A stretch of DNA of 64,000 nt, from contig CM066983.1 in assembly GCA_033977485.1 (NCBI GenBank), positions 113,746,605-113,810,604 of the forward strand. The letters run 5' to 3'. The DNA is from Hydrangea macrophylla (taxonomy: Eukaryota > Streptophyta > Magnoliopsida > Cornales > Hydrangeaceae). The first letter of the stretch is position 1; each line of letters starts with the position of its first letter. The position numbers and the translations under genes are program-made. The notes beneath the pieces were generated by a model. It made no database searches, was not told where the DNA came from, and worked only from the letters and a program-made list of their open reading frames with translations. Below, piece after piece: positions 34,894-49,100 of this stretch.

Positions 34894-37800
34894 CTAATTC
34901 TGAAACAACTCGGGGTATCTAGTCCTCATGTCTGACTCTAGCTCCCATGACGCTTCTCCCTCGTCATGATGCCTCCACTGAACCTTAACCAAAGGAACGT
35001 CTCTTCTTCTCAGCCTCTTGATACTCTGGTCAAGAATCCTCACAGGTCTATCCTTGTAGACAACACTCTGACTCGTCTCAATATCATCAAAATTAACCAC
35101 ATGTGAAGGATCCCGTATGTATTTCCTTAACATACTGACATGGAACACATTATGAACACCAGACATCTTTGGTGGCAACGCGAGCCGATAAGCCACTTTT
35201 CCAACACGCTCCAAAACCTCGAACGGTCCGATGAAACGAGGTGCCAGCTTCCCTCTCTTCTGACCAAAACGTACTATTCCACGAACAGGTGAAACCTTAA
35301 GGAGTACGTGATCACCGCTACTGAACTCCAAGTCCTTTCGTCGTCGATCCGCATAACTCTTGTGTCTACTCTGTGCAGTTTTCATCCTTTCCTTGACCAG
35401 TGAAATCTTCTCATTGGTCTCTCTCACCAAATCTGGTCCCAAAAGTTCTGTGTCTCCCACTTCAGCCCAACACAACGGAGATCGACATGGCTGTCCGTAC
35501 AAAGCTTCGAACGGCGCCATCCCAATACTCGAGTGATAACTGTTGTTATAAGCAAATTCGACCAACGGTAAGTGCGTCTCCCAAGACTCTTCAAAGTCAA
35601 TTGCACAAGCTCTGAGCATATCTTCCATAATCTGATTAACACGCTCGGTCTGTCCATCGGTCTGAGGATGGAATGCAGTACTCATCTTGAGCGAAGTTCC
35701 CATAGCCTTCTGCAAACTTTCCCAAAATCCCGAGGTAAAACGTGCATCGCGGTCTGATACAATCGACACAGGCGCACCGTGCAGTCGCACCACTTGCTGT
35801 AGGTACATTCGACTCATCCTTTCTACTGGGTAAGTCATATTGTACGCGATAAAGTGTGCAGACTTCGTCAAGCGATCCACAATTACCCAAATCGCGTCAT
35901 GATTCTGTTGTGACCGGGGTAATCCAACCACGAAATCCATAGTTATGTGCTCCCACTTCCATCCTGGAACAGGTAAGGGTTGCAACAATCCCGAGGGTCT
36001 CTGATGTTCGGCCTTCACTTGTTGACAAGTCAAACATTTAGACACAAACTCGGCTACTTCTCGCTTCATCCCTTCCCACCAGAAGTTTCTCTTCAAATCC
36101 TTATACATCTTTGTTCCTCCTGGGTGTACTGTCAGTCTCGATTTATGTGCTTCTTCGAGAATATCTTTTCTCAAACCTCCTGAATCTGGCACACACAATC
36201 TGTCTCGACATCTGTACCCTCCATCGGCCCCATCCTTCCATTCTGTCGGGTCCTTTTCTGACATCTTGGCGAACCATACTTGAAACTTCTCATCTTCCTT
36301 CTGGGCTTCGATAATTCGACTCACAAGTGTTGGTTGTACCACGAGGCATCCAAAGTGATGTCCGCCACTTCCTTCAGAAATCTGCATATCAAATTCTGCG
36401 ATTGTCTCTAAAGCTTTCCATTCCCTCAACATCAATGAAGCAATCATTCCTCGAGGTTTCCGGCTTAGGGCGTCAGCGACTACGTTAGCCTTACCGGGGT
36501 GGTACTCTAATGTAAAGTCATAATCCTTAATCAGCTCCATCCACCTACGTTGCCTCATGTTCAACTCCTTCTGAGTAAACAAATACTTAAGGCTCTTGTG
36601 GTCCGAGAACAAATCAAACTTCTCCCCATAGAGGTAGTGTCTCCAGATCTTGAGCGCAAACACAACGGCTGCCAGCTCCAAATCATGAGTTGGGTAATTC
36701 AATTCATTCGGCTTCAACTGTCGTGAACCATAGGCTATGACCTTACCATCTTGCATAAGGACACATCCCAATCCTTGATACGAGGCGTCACTAAAAATAG
36801 TGAACTTCTCACCATCCTTTGGTATCGCAAGCACTGGCGCTGTTGTCAATCTCTCTTTCAATTTCAGAAAAGCGCGTTCATGCTTATCAGTCCATTCAAA
36901 CTTCAAATCTTTCTTAGTCAAACCAGTTAACGGGGCTGCTATCTTGGAGAAACCTTCTACAAATCTCCGATAGTAACCAGCTAGTCCCAGAAAACTTCTG
37001 ACTTCTGTAGCATTGGTCGGCCGAGTCCAATTCGCCACTGCATCGGTCTTTGATGAGTCAACCGCGATTCCTTGTTGAGAGATCACATGCCCGAGAAACT
37101 TAACTTTCTGAAGCCAGAATTCACACTTGCTGAATTTAGCATACAGGTGGTGATCCTTGAGAGTCTACAACGCGATCCTCAGGTGTTGTTCATGCTATTC
37201 CTCTGACTTGGAATAGATCAAAATATCATCAATAAAGACAATAACGAATTGATCTAAGTATGGCTTGAATACTCTGTTCATCAAGTCCATAAACACAGCC
37301 GGAGCATTCGTCATCCCAAACGGCATCACTAAAAACTCATAGTGTCCGTATCTCGTCCTGAAAGCAGTCTTAGGTATGTCTTCCTTCCGCACCCTCAACT
37401 GGTGATACCCTGACCGTAGATCAATCTTAGAAAAGGTCGTGGCTCCTTGGAACTGATCAAACAGATCGTCTATCCGAGGTAAAGGATACTTATTCTTGAT
37501 AGTAACCTTATTCAGTTCTCGGTAGTCAATACACAGCCGCATTGACCCATCCTTCTTCTTCACAAACAACACTGGTGCTCCCCAGGGTGAAGTACTTGGA
37601 CGAACAAAACCCAACTTCTCAAGTTCTTGAACTTGTTCCTTCAGCTCCAACAACTCTGTAGGGGCCATCCTGTAGGGAACCTTGGTTATAGGTCGAGTAC
37701 CTGGCACCAATTCTACACAGAATTCTATGTCCCTTTCCGGCGGTAATCCTGAAATATCTCGGAATACTTCCTCGAACTCTTTGAATACCGGTATAGATGA

Positions 37801-39393
37801 TACTGTCACCTTTGCACCGACAACCTCAATGTTTGCTAGGCATCTAGTGAGGAACATATCACCCGAAGGGTTACATTGGAAATCGAAGAGTTGATTCCCC
37901 TTGTCCGCCAATGTGATCTTCTTCCTTGCACAATCCAACTTCGCATGATTCTTCTCGAGCCAATCCATTCCCAGGATTATATCAAACTCCTTCATCGATA
38001 GAACCACCAATCTTGCCAAAAGTTCGCGGTCTCCTAACCGTAGAGGACAATCCTTACACACATGTAATAACTTGACTGTGGTCCCTAAGGGTGAGACAAC
38101 ACTCAAAGCTTCCTCTAAACGATGCGGTACGATACCCAACTTCTGAACGATCTTAACAGATATAAAGGAATGTGTAGCACCCGTGTCGAATAAAACTTTA
38201 ACATGAGAGTTAAACAAGGTTAGAGTACCTTCCACTGCTCGTCGCTCGGGCAGTCCCTCCTCAAAAGCACCTCCTTCATACCCTGTTTCTTCATAACCAG
38301 CAGTCTCGGGAATAACAGCATTCAGGCGGGCCTGTCCTTGCTGACCATAGTTGACTTTCCTAGGAGCCTTGCATTCCGGACTTATGTGACCGGGCATGCC
38401 ACAGTTATAGCACACGACTCCTGGACGATCCGCACGCCTAGGTGCTCTGCAATCTTTAGCTCGATGACCGGGAACTCCACAATTGAAGCAGTTATTGTTT
38501 TTGGCCCCTTCTATTGCTAGAGGCTGATACTGCTGAACTGCTTGTGTCTGTTGTGGTTTCTTTCCTCCATCCCAGGTCCTTTTCTGTCCTTGAGGGTACC
38601 CAGGTTTCTGTCCTGAATATCCCTTCTGCGGAGGTCGATTTCCAAACGGCTTCGAATTCTGACAACCATCATTCTCTAACCCCGTAGCCAATCTCACTAG
38701 GGCTTCAAATGACTGGCCCAGATGCCCCATAGTCAGATGTCGAAGAGACAGGTTGAGACCCCGGTGATACTTCTTGATTTTCTTCTGGGGTGTGTCCACC
38801 ATATGTGGAGCAAAGCGAGACAGACGCTCAAATCGAGTAGTGTACTCTCGGACAGTCAGATTCCCTTGAGTCAACTCCATAAACTCTTTCTCTCTCTTGT
38901 CCTTCTCTTCTTCAGGAAAATACTTTTCGAGAAATCTTTCTTTAAACACCACCCACGGCATTCTCCTTGCAGCTTCTTCCCCTATCGTCGCCTTTTCAGC
39001 ATCCCACCAATCAGCCGCTGCATAAGACAGCTGAAAGATAGCCAGACGCTTCTTCTCCAGATCAGTGCACTCTATGGTCTCAAAGATACGCTCCATCTGG
39101 CGTAGCCACTGTTCCGCTTGCCAGGGTTCATCAGTCCCCGCAAAATACTCAGGTCGCAGGGCGCGAAACTCTTTGAGAAGCTTGTCTCCAGTCTGGTGGG
39201 CTTGCCTTCCATTCCCGTTGTAATTCCCATTCTGATTATTGTTCCTCGCATTTTGATCACTAACCCTCTCCAATCTTCTTACAAAAGCCTCGAACATTCC
39301 GGTTGGATCTATTACCGGGGGTGCATCTTCAATAGCGGGACGATTCCTGAGATTTCTTCCAGCCATCTGATCGAGAGAACGGTACCTATCCAT
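34894..39393 (-). pseudogene. element 2 gag-pol polyprotein, broken by two in-frame stops
   Basis: A frame of about 1500 codons from the ATG at 39393. Order: gag core ([26 protein letters not shown]), two zinc knuckles ([28 protein letters not shown]), protease ([11 protein letters not shown]), RT ([16 protein letters not shown] and active box [10 protein letters not shown]), RNase H ([23 protein letters not shown]), integrase (HHCC with [36 protein letters not shown]) and a chromodomain-like tail ([25 protein letters not shown]). Two TAG codons at 37195-37197 and 37165-37167, ten codons apart just after the RT active site, break it; the frame is otherwise continuous. It makes particle, protease and copying/integration enzymes when intact. 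Confidence 0.93.
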
Positions 39394-39545
39394 CAATCAA
39401 TAGAATTCGGTCAACCCCTCGAGAAGAAAGAAAACTCTAAACGATAGAAAGCGACTAGACACGGAATAAAGTCGAACTATCTTATCTCAATTCTATCTTA
39501 ACGGCAGATCCTAGGTGTTCTGGACAATTGGTCGAGCCATAACCT

Positions 39546-39558
39546 GGCTCTGATACCA
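39546..39558 (-). other. primer-binding site of element 2 (tRNA-iMet)
   Basis: On the minus strand TGGTATCAGAGCC begins seven bases after the 5' LTR end. The leader after it lacks the CCTTGGGAACGAG motif shared by elements 1 and 3. Confidence 0.9.
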
Positions 39559-40228
39559 AAAAGCCTGTCACGCCCCGACGTAGCATAATTCAGGAAAGCA
39601 TTTAATTTCCTTTATGGACTCGTAGGTCGTGACAAGTGAGTATGACCAATTGTCCCTGCAACAAATAACTTAACAACATTTCTAAAAGAAAGGATACTAA
39701 TAAACATAAGCTCCGAAATTTTAAAACTTACTAAACTATTACATAAGTCAATGTCTTAGGCACAAAACGCCCTTATTCAAAAAGCTATTCTCCAGTCTAT
39801 TACAACTTCAGAAATGAAAGTCATAGGAAAATAATAAGCAGCCTCCTGGAAAGTTTCCTGCCTCTAACTAGCATAGTCGGAGTACCCTGGCTGCTCCTGC
39901 CCCTGAAAATCTGGACATACAGTCCAGGACGCATCAACGCCGTCAGCTTATGAAAGCTGGTGAGTAAAATAAACAAGTGCTCGCAATGTATATATAAGCA
40001 AATAAACAACGGTACCATTTAACTTTAACAGTAATATATTCAAGGTTCCAATTCCAACATGAATCACGGGGGAATATAGTAAGAATTAAATACAAAATTG
40101 TACATGAATTGTGAAACATCTTACTTTGCCAATTCTTTCCTTTAGAACAATCTAATTCAATCAACACATCATTTCAGTTACCAGAAGTAATAAGTATTCA
40201 GTCATCCAATTCATACGCTACACTATCG

Positions 40229-40588
40229 CCTCCAATACCAGGAATACTATCCGATCGGTATTGAAGTCACACGCCACACTACTGCCTCAGATACCAGGAA
40301 TACTATCCGATCGATATCTAGACCAAACACAACCAACCATCGCTCCGGATATCAGGAATACTATCCGATCAATATCCGAAACGCGCGCCTTAGATACCAG
40401 GAATACTATCCGATCGATATCTAAGTCGTACACAACACTATTACCATCGCTTCGGATATCAGGAATACTATCCGATCAATATCCGAAACACGCGCCTTAG
40501 ATACCATGAATACTATCCGATCGATATCTAAGTCGTACACAACACTATCACCTCCAATACCAGGAATACTATCCGATCGATATTGAGG
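40229..40588. repeat. second copy of the seven-hairpin array
   Basis: Same seven units as 31875-32234. One base differs in the core of unit six (CCATGAATAC in place of CCAGGAATAC); the stems are unchanged. Confidence 0.92.
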
Positions 40589-40882
40589 TCACACACCAAA
40601 CTGCCACCCTTTACTCTTTTCACGCTTCCTCACACACAGGCATGTTGACACAACTTCAACCCTAATATGTATGTCAATGTTTCATAAATAACACCCTTAA
40701 TAAATCACAAAGCCGGATAATCGTACGAGCATAAATTTCGATCTAAGTTGTTCTTGTTTGTACAGTTCTTAAAACATAGACCTTTAAAACATTATTTTTG
40801 CCAAACTGTTCTTTAAAAACTTTTAAAACATTTTCCAAACAGTCCCTGAGAAGAAAATACAAAAAAACTGCTCAAACTGCCA

Positions 40883-41093
40883 GGTCGCGCGAGCGGGTCG
40901 CGCGAGCGGGGGAAAGAACAAATCGCGCGAGCGGATCGCGCGCGCGAAGGGGCAGAACAGGTCGCGCGAGCGGATCGCGCGCGCGAAGGGGCAGAACAGG
41001 TCGCGCGAGCGGATCGCGCGCGCGAAGGTGGGGGAATGGTTCGCGCGAGCGGGCCGCGCGAGCGAGCCTCGCGTGAGCGGGTCGCGCGCGCGA
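40883..41093. repeat. GC-rich minisatellite in the 5' LTR of element 2
   Basis: The same GCGCGAGCGG-type units as at 32529-32726, with an extra GCGTGAGCGGGTCGC segment near 41072. Confidence 0.88.
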
Positions 41094-42103
41094 GTTCTTG
41101 CAGAATGTCATCTTCTTCGTTTTCTCCCCTGTTTCTGGTTTTCAAGCTGATTTTACCCATTTTCAGAATCTGTTCGTACTAGGACATGTGATATATGGTT
41201 CTCTTCAGTTTTCCGCGTAGATTAAGAATACGCAATCAATTTTAACTAATACGGATTATATCTCTAGATATTCGCGATTAAAGTGAGGGTGTCAAAACTT
41301 TAAATCAACCGTTCGTCGCGATACGGATGAATTAAGTCGTAGGATTCGAACCGTAGCCTATTAGCATCGATATCTTTCATTCCCAATTTACAGAATTGAT
41401 TTTGGTTACGATTTCTAAAACTCCAATTCTCAAGCTTCAATGGTGTATTGATATATATACACATATATACACTGAAATATACACATATAAACATGGCGAG
41501 TGAGTTTATAATACTCACCGAGGTGCTAGTACAAAGAAATTGAGATCGAGAATTCTGCCGTAATATCCGCCGAGAATTCCGTCGTTCCGAAATTACTCCC
41601 GCTCTTGGTTTGATATATATCAATAGATATAACTATGTGTATGTATATAATATATAATCTGTGTGTATGTTATCTCTTGAGAGAGTAAGAGAAAGATTGA
41701 GAGAATTAGGAGAGTTTGAGAGTGAGAGATGAGAGACTGTGAGAGTTTTGCAAGCATATAAATAAAACTGTTAGTTTTGGGCTCCAAGCAATCAACGGAT
41801 TTTGCCCGGTGTGGTTGAGCTCACGTGCTCCCTCACCCAACATGCGATATAGACGCAGATTGAAATTAAAACTGGTATTTTACAGTTGAAATAAAAATAC
41901 AGAAAATTATATTAACGTAGGGATAAATTCCCGGTTGTACAAAAAGTATAGATACTATTTTTAAAACCATAGAAAAATATTTTGGAAATTACGGTTTGAC
42001 CCCAGATAAATGTATTAAAAAAAGAAATTAAAACAGATGCTCATGGAAATGAAATGCCGTATTTATTTATTAATGATAATAAAATACAGGGCGTTACAGA
42101 AAG

Positions 42104-44010
42104 TAACTTGTGATATTCTACGTATTATTCTTAATACTGTTCGTTGCGGATACAAGATTTTGGTTGATGGATTGTAAGAAGTATCAATTTATTTCTTAGG
42201 AACTGAGTTGGGATATCCTTGGTTACAAGATGAGTATGACAGGGTAATGAAGCACTTCATTTTAAAGACATGTTCTGGATATCTTTAGATTATCGCTTGT
42301 TGCTTGAAATTACAGTCGGAGATCAACGAGTGATCTTGTTACATACAAGTGACGCATTTAAAAGGGTATTGCACACTTGGGTAAACATGAGAAAATTTGA
42401 TATTGAGGAGTATTGGATCATATTCAAGTTTTATCATGACAAAATTAGTTGCTTATTGATTATAAGTGCTACAAAGAGGGGACAAATGGGTATATCGATT
42501 TCTATACATTGGGGCTTAGACAGCGTAAACCGAAAGACATGTGAATTCAATAATCTGAATAGTTTGACAATTGTGAAGCTTTGTCTTATGTTGAACATCT
42601 GGTGGATGAGTTATATTTTTGGAATATGTGATTTAAAATGATAGAGATTTCGTGGGTGCCTTTGAAAATTAATCAATCGGGACTTATGAAGTTGACATGA
42701 ATTTAAAGTTATGGGATTGACTGGGTATTATTAAAAATATAATGAAGATTTCTCTTCTGTGCAAGAATACGTGTAAAACGTATATCGGTTACAGTGAAGT
42801 TCTCAACAACCAGAGAAAATCGATCTATGATGATACTGATATTATTATTGCAGAGGTTTGTGTTGAGATTCAGTTATTTGTTGATGCAAAAGTGATTTAT
42901 ACTGCATATGGTTGAAATTTCATAAAGTGAATTATCTGATACAAGATTGAAAATTCATAGTATTCTTCCTATAGTGAGCATTTGGCAGTAATGTTCTCAC
43001 AAGCCCGATGTTTATATTAATTGTTATGACTTGAAATATTTAGTTATACAACGACAATTGAATACATGGTACAGAGGATAGTTAGAACTTGTGATAGCTA
43101 TAGTTTGAAATTTTATATTAATCAGGTGAAGACAAAATGGTTATTGGTACTCGAATCAGAGATCACGGTGGTTTGGTGTGCGCGTTGACTATTCCGAAAT
43201 GATTTGAGTCAGACTCAATATTTATTAGAAACTGTAATTGTTCTGAAAATTGGGGAAGGAATGATGGTACTAAGTTGAGGTCAACCAGCATTACTAAAAT
43301 AGATGAACGGAAATTGACTTAAAGATCGATTTAGGTTTTTGTTTTAGAAATTTGTGATACAATATTGAAAGGAAAGTAATTGAGCTCTACTCTATAGTAA
43401 AAAGTGTCAGAATCTCAAGATCAAGTATGTACTTCGAGTAAAGATAGCTCAAGGGAATGGGTTCAGAAGAAATATTGAAGTATATAATGAGATTTGAGTA
43501 TATAGTACGTTGATAATTGGGTTTGCGACACTACTAATTGCATTTCATTGATATGATGACTTAGTAATTAGTTATAGGAACACGAGTCTTCTTGAAGATT
43601 GATTTGGCATTTAAGTTCTTTCAGGTAAAAGTTTTGACTAAGATGTTGAGAAAGCTGTCTTCAGATGGGGAAATGTAAAACATTCTTTACGATGCGTGGT
43701 ATAAGGGTAGAATCAATGAAGGTTCGTGGGGTTATTGTGATTAATATTATCAACAATCTGAAATTGAATATTTATCGTAGTAAATTTCATGACGGGGGTA
43801 GCCAAAATCAACAAGAATTAGCCATTGCTATATATATGATTTGTGGACAGGTTGATACAATCAGATCGTGGTTACAAATTGAAACTGCAGATTTGCTGGG
43901 ATTAAACAACCTATATGTGAAAAGAATTTGCAAAATTATGTGGATACTAGCACTTGTCCTCTTAGAAAGAAGTAGTCGATTATGAAGAAGTTCTGGAATC
44001 TTGCAAGAAG
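42104..44010 (+). other. host element internal region, second part (noncoding)
   Basis: 1.9 kb between elements 2 and 3. Short open frames exist (for example 42270-42641) but I see no protein motif in any frame. It is either a noncoding filler, as in LARD elements, or coding sequence too decayed to recognise. Confidence 0.55.
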
Positions 44011-44015
44011 CAATG

Positions 44016-46135
44016 TGTCACAGCCCGGTCCCACAATAGCGGAACCGGAGCCCGTGGCACGCCACCGAGGCTAAACCAAATCATTAACGTTCCCAAAAAT
44101 TAGTTTGAAGAACACACGCAGCGGAATAAAATAAGTCATTTTTGAAAACTATTCGTCCAGTCGACTGATCCTCGGATCCAGTCGACTGATCCAGGTCCAG
44201 CAGAAAGTTGGGTTTAAAAACACCATCCAGTCGACTGCTTTCTACACCCAGTCGACTGGGGCTTCAAATTTTCAGTCGACTGATGAAGTCCGGTCGACTG
44301 AAGTCTAGCCTGAACAAAATATTTTGAATTGAAAACCTGATCCAGTCGACTGTGTCGGGGACTGATCCTCTATGAAACAATGCAGAGAGTTGCTGAAAAC
44401 AGAGGCTCCAGTCGACTGTTTCCTCAACCAGTCGACTGATTTATGGCAGCAACACATTCTGCAGAGTTTTCTAAGTTTAAAAGTTTTTGAATTCGAACGG
44501 CGATCAAACACACACTTCCAAACATACTCCAAAGCAATTCTAACTGTATTAACATATTACCAAAGCACAGTTACAACATGTTACTAACTATTACAACGTT
44601 TTAGATTCGTTCTAACATACCAAGTTAAACATAACTAAAACCATAAGAATTCTTATTACAACATTTCCTATTGTCTCAAAACTACAAGATTAACGCTCAA
44701 GTTGCCTTCTATAAGAACTCCCAACCCACGTGCTCACTTCTGCGATTCCTCGCCAGCATTTACACCTGAAATGGTTATTTGAATAACCACACATATTTCG
44801 ATTTGTTTAAGCTAATGCTTAGTGAATAAAACAACATATGCACATGAATGATAAACATGTCCGCATTCACATCTCTACAATTCATACTAGTCGCCGGAGA
44901 CTCACGTGCCCGTCCATACTCCCAATCCGCGACTCCTCGCCAATAAGTCCACGCGAAAGGGTAAGACCCACGATTCTACAAACAATCGTGCGACCTTAAT
45001 GCCTATATCGGCTCCACAAAATGGCACGGTGACCACGTGCTCCTTCTGACCCAGATAAGCAACTTAACATGCTCAAATACATATCACCATGCTCGCGGTA
45101 ACCGAAACATATCACCGTGCTATTGAGCCTACTTATCAATATAAATGCCCAATATGAACTACACAATATATCTCTATGAATTAATACATGCTATTCAAAC
45201 ATAACATGAATACATGCCAAGAAATCATTCCAAAACATAGTTGAATCACTCACCTCCGAATAACGCTCCTATAATTCAATCTGAAGAAAACCCGTGCACA
45301 AAGAACGTGCAGAAGTCCGTCTAGTACAATTCCTATGGATCAGAATTCCATTTATCAACTTTTATGAAAAATTCTAGAAAATAACTTTTCGAAAAACTTA
45401 GCCAAACAGGCCCTAATAGGTATCAAAACGAAGCTCTTACCTCGAGGAGCTCGAATATGAAATCTGGGAGAAACCAGACTGACGGAAGGTCGTCGTTTGG
45501 CGTCGCAAAGCTCTAAACTCCCAAAATCTCCCTATGGCCTCCTTTCTTGAACTTAGGTTAAGATTTACAAAAATCTAAAGATCCATCTCTATCTATATAT
45601 AGGCAACATTCTCGGAGAATTACGTTTACCTCCCCACGAGTTTTCCAAACTCCTAATCAGTCTCTGAAACTTTCTATACAGCTAATTCATAGCTTTACGA
45701 GTGAAACCTCAAAATTATAAAAGTTTTCGACTAAGATTCGTTTGGTCGCTAAAACGCGAATTTCTATATGACGTTTCCGAAGTTGCTAATTAGCCTACCA
45801 AATTAATAGCGTGTTCATTCGTTCTCACCAGGATACTAAATCTAACAACAGAAATATATTCTAAGCCAGAAAATAATACAGATATTGAAATACACAGGTA
45901 AACATTTATTTTCAGATAAACATTTAAAGTGTTCCACAGTGGCCGTCTCACACTCGGAGAGATGTCACAACAACAAATTCTAAATCACCACAGTCTCAGA
46001 GGGTTCTCTAATACAGACACCCAAATCAACTCGTGAGTCAAAACTCACCCAAACATGTGTCATAAGACATGCCATATCACATTATCATGCATGACAATGT
46101 AATGCAAATGCAATAACACAATTGTGGGTGTTATA
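44016..46135 (-). repeat. 3' LTR of element 3
   Basis: On the minus strand TATAACACCC...GGGCTGTGACA, 2120 bp. TATATATA box at 45594-45601 (minus). It lacks 10 bp around 44359 that remove one palindrome relative to the right LTR. Confidence 0.92.
44158..44438. repeat. CAGTCGACTG palindrome array, 3' LTR of element 3
   Basis: Eight exact palindromes and one CGGTCGACTG variant in 281 bp, spaced irregularly. The spacers are not conserved with solo LTR B. Confidence 0.93.
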
Positions 46136-46138
46136 ATA

Positions 46139-46150
46139 CTCTCCCCCTTA
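46139..46150 (-). other. polypurine tract of element 3
   Basis: On the minus strand AAGGGGGAGAG, then TAT and the LTR start TATAACACCC. Confidence 0.8.
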
Positions 46151-46177
46151 AAAGAAGTTTGTCCCCAAACTTATATC

Positions 46178-49100
46178 TCATGTCTCGAAAAGGTGCGGAT
46201 ACTGGGTACGCATCTCATCTTCTATCTCCCACGTCATCTCTTCCGTAGTTTTGCTACGCCATAACACTTTCACTTTCGGTATTACTTTATTTCGTAAAAC
46301 TTGATCCTTCCGATCCAAGATCTCTACCGGATATGCGACATACGTCAAATCACTCTGAATCTCATCCGATGTCGGAGTCATCACTTGATCTCTATCTTCC
46401 ACTAATTGTTTGCGTAACAACGATACATGAAACACGTTATGAACTTGAGCATACTCGGTCGGCAAGTTCAAACGATAAGCTACGGGTCCAACCTTTCCAA
46501 TGATTTCAAAAGGTCCTACATATCTCGGATTGAGTTTCCCGTATCTAACAAATCTGGTTATTCCCTTTGAAGGCGACACCTTCAAATACACCAAATCTCC
46601 TACATCGAATTCCAACGGCCGTCTGCGCTTGTCGGCATAACTCTTATACCTACTCTGAGCTGTCAATAACCGTTGTCGAATTACCTTTATCTTATCCGTC
46701 GTCTCTTGTACCATTTTTGGCCCTTCAATCTTTCTTTCTCCCACCTCTGTCCAACTAATTGGTGAACGACATACACGACCATATAAAGCTTCATAAGGAG
46801 CCATCCCAATACTCGACTGAAAACTGTTATTATATGCGAACTCAATTAACGGTAGGTGGTCTTCCCAATCATCCTGAAAATCAAGTACACATAAACGAAG
46901 CATGTCTTCCAAAATCTGGATTACTCTTTCTGATTGACCATCGGTCTGGGGATGAAAAGCTGTACTAAAGTGCAATTTGGTACCCATTGCTTCTTGCAAG
47001 GCTCTCCAAAACTTCGATGTAAAACTACTATCCCTATCCGAAACGATAGAAATTGGGATACCATATAGTCTCACAATTTCGCGAATATACAACTTAGCTA
47101 ACGTCATCGGCTTAGTCGTTCGAAGCGGTAGGAAGTGCGACGACTTCGTCAAACGATCAACAATCACCCAAATAATAGTGTTCGATCTCTTCGATCTCGG
47201 AAACCCACTAACAAAATCCATTGTTATGTGCTCCCATTTCCACTCGGCTATCGGTAACGGTTGTAACAATCCCGAAGGTACTTGGCGTTCGGCCTTTACT
47301 TGTTGACAACTAGTACAATGTGAAACATAGCGTGCTATTTCCCTCTTCATTCCCGGCCACCAATAAACATGTCTCAAGTCTCTATACATCTTGGTGCTTC
47401 CCGGGTGAACGGTATATTTTGTGTTGTGTGCTTCCTCTAGGATGTTCTTTTTCAACTCTTTCTCACTAGGTACACAAATTCTACCCCTCAATCTCAAAAC
47501 ATTGTTCTCAAACGTGAATCCCGGTTGTTTGCCCATTGGAATCTCATCACAAATCTTCTTCAAAGCCACGTCTTGAAGTTGTTTCTCTGTAATCTCGTGA
47601 ATCAAGAGTGGTTGTGCCACCATTGTCGACATCAAGCCACTTTCAATCCTCGGAATCACTTCAAGTTCTAAGTTCTCCATGTCTCTCATCAATTCTTTCT
47701 GAGAAGTCAAATCCGATGCGGTATTGGTTGGTACTTTGCGACTAAGAGCATCGGCGACGACATTCGCCTTGCCCGGATGATACTGAATTGACAAGTCATA
47801 GTCCTTCATCAACTCTAACCATCTCATTTGCCTCATATTCAAATCTCGTTGTGTAAACAGGTACTTCAAACTCTTGTGATCCGTATAGATCTCACATTTC
47901 TCTCCGTATAGATAATGACGCCAAATCTTCAATGCAAAAATCACGGCGGCCAATTCTAGATCATGTGTTGGATAATTCTTCTCGTGCGGTCTAAGTTGTC
48001 TCGACGCATACGCAATGACTTTATCACCTTGCATAAGAACGCAACCTAAACCTCTATATGAAGCATCACTGTAAATAATAAATCCCTCAGTCCCTGACGG
48101 AACGGCTAAAATTGGTGCTTTCACTAGTCGACCCTTCAACTCTTGGAAACTTTCTTCACATTCTGGACTCCAAACAAAAGCAATATCTTTCCTCATTAAC
48201 TGTGTCATCGGCATTGCTATACGCGAAAAGTCTTTTACAAATCTCCGATAATACCCAGCTAATCCTAGGAAACTTCTGATGTCTGTCACATTCGTTGGTC
48301 TCGCCCAGTTGGTAACTGCTTCTATCTTCTGAGGGTCTACAGAAATTCCTTTAGCTGATACAATATGTCCAAGAAAAGCAATCTCTGTCAACCAAAACTC
48401 ACACTTCTTCAATTTGCCGAATAATCTCTTTTCACGCAATCGTTGTAAAGCTAATCGCAAATGATACTCGTGATCTTCTACGCTTTTGGAGTAGATTAGG
48501 ATGTCATCTATGAACACAATGACAAACTCACCTAAGTAGTCTTTGAAAACACGGTTCATCAAGTCCATGAAAGCAGCTGGAGCATTTGTCACTCCAAATG
48601 GCATAACTAAAAATTCAAAGTAACCATATCGAGTCCTGAAAGCTGTCTTCTCAACATCTTCCTCTTTGACTTTCAACCGATGGTAACCGGATCTCAAGTC
48701 AATCTTCGAAAATACCTGAGCCCCTTGTAACTGATCAAACAAGTCATCTATTCGCGGCAACGGATACTTGTTCTTGACGGTCAACTTATTCAACTCCCGG
48801 TAGTCGATGCACATACGCATTGTCCCATCTTTCTTCTTCACAAACAAAACTAGAGCTCCCCACGGTGAAACACTCGGTCGGATAAAACCCTTCTCCAACA
48901 GTTCTTCTAACTGAACTTTCAATTCTTTCAACTCTATCAGTGCCATTTGGTACGGTGCTTTGGATACCGGTTGTGACCCGGTACTACTTCTATTGTGAAC
49001 TCAAGCTCTCTTTCAATTAATACGTCGGGTAACTCATCGGGGAAAACATCTGGAAATTCTCGAACTACTGAAATGTCTTCTATTAGTGGTCCAAGAACTC

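Larger units (their letters stand above)
31212..42098 (-). mobile_element. element 2: Ty3/gypsy LTR retrotransposon, Tekay/Del-like, nested in the host element
   Basis: Complete, with perfect target duplications GAAAG (31207-31211 and 42099-42103). The LTRs are 31212-34849 (3638 bp, including a hAT element) and 39566-42098 (2533 bp). Internally it has a primer site, one long gag-pol frame broken by two stop codons, and a polypurine tract. Apart from the hAT insertion the LTRs are almost identical, so it is a young insertion. The LTR carries two unusual arrays, one of hairpins and one GC-rich. Confidence 0.95.
39566..42098 (-). repeat. 5' LTR of element 2
   Basis: 2533 bp, without the hAT insertion. 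Only scattered single-base differences from the left copy and a longer GC-rich array. A TATA-like TTTATATG lies near 41757-41764 (minus strand). Confidence 0.93.

Noticed and set aside
34894..39393. Endogenous pararetrovirus (caulimovirus) origin
   Set aside because: There are true LTRs, target duplications and an integrase with a D,D-35-E site; these belong to Ty3/gypsy retrotransposons.
42270..42641. 123-codon open frame in the host element
   Set aside because: No retrotransposon or other motif; flanked by dense stops and consistent with chance in AT-rich DNA.
44158..44438. CRISPR-like array
   Set aside because: Repeats are 10-bp palindromes at irregular spacing, inside a plant LTR; there are no 25-40 bp repeats, uniform spacers or cas genes.
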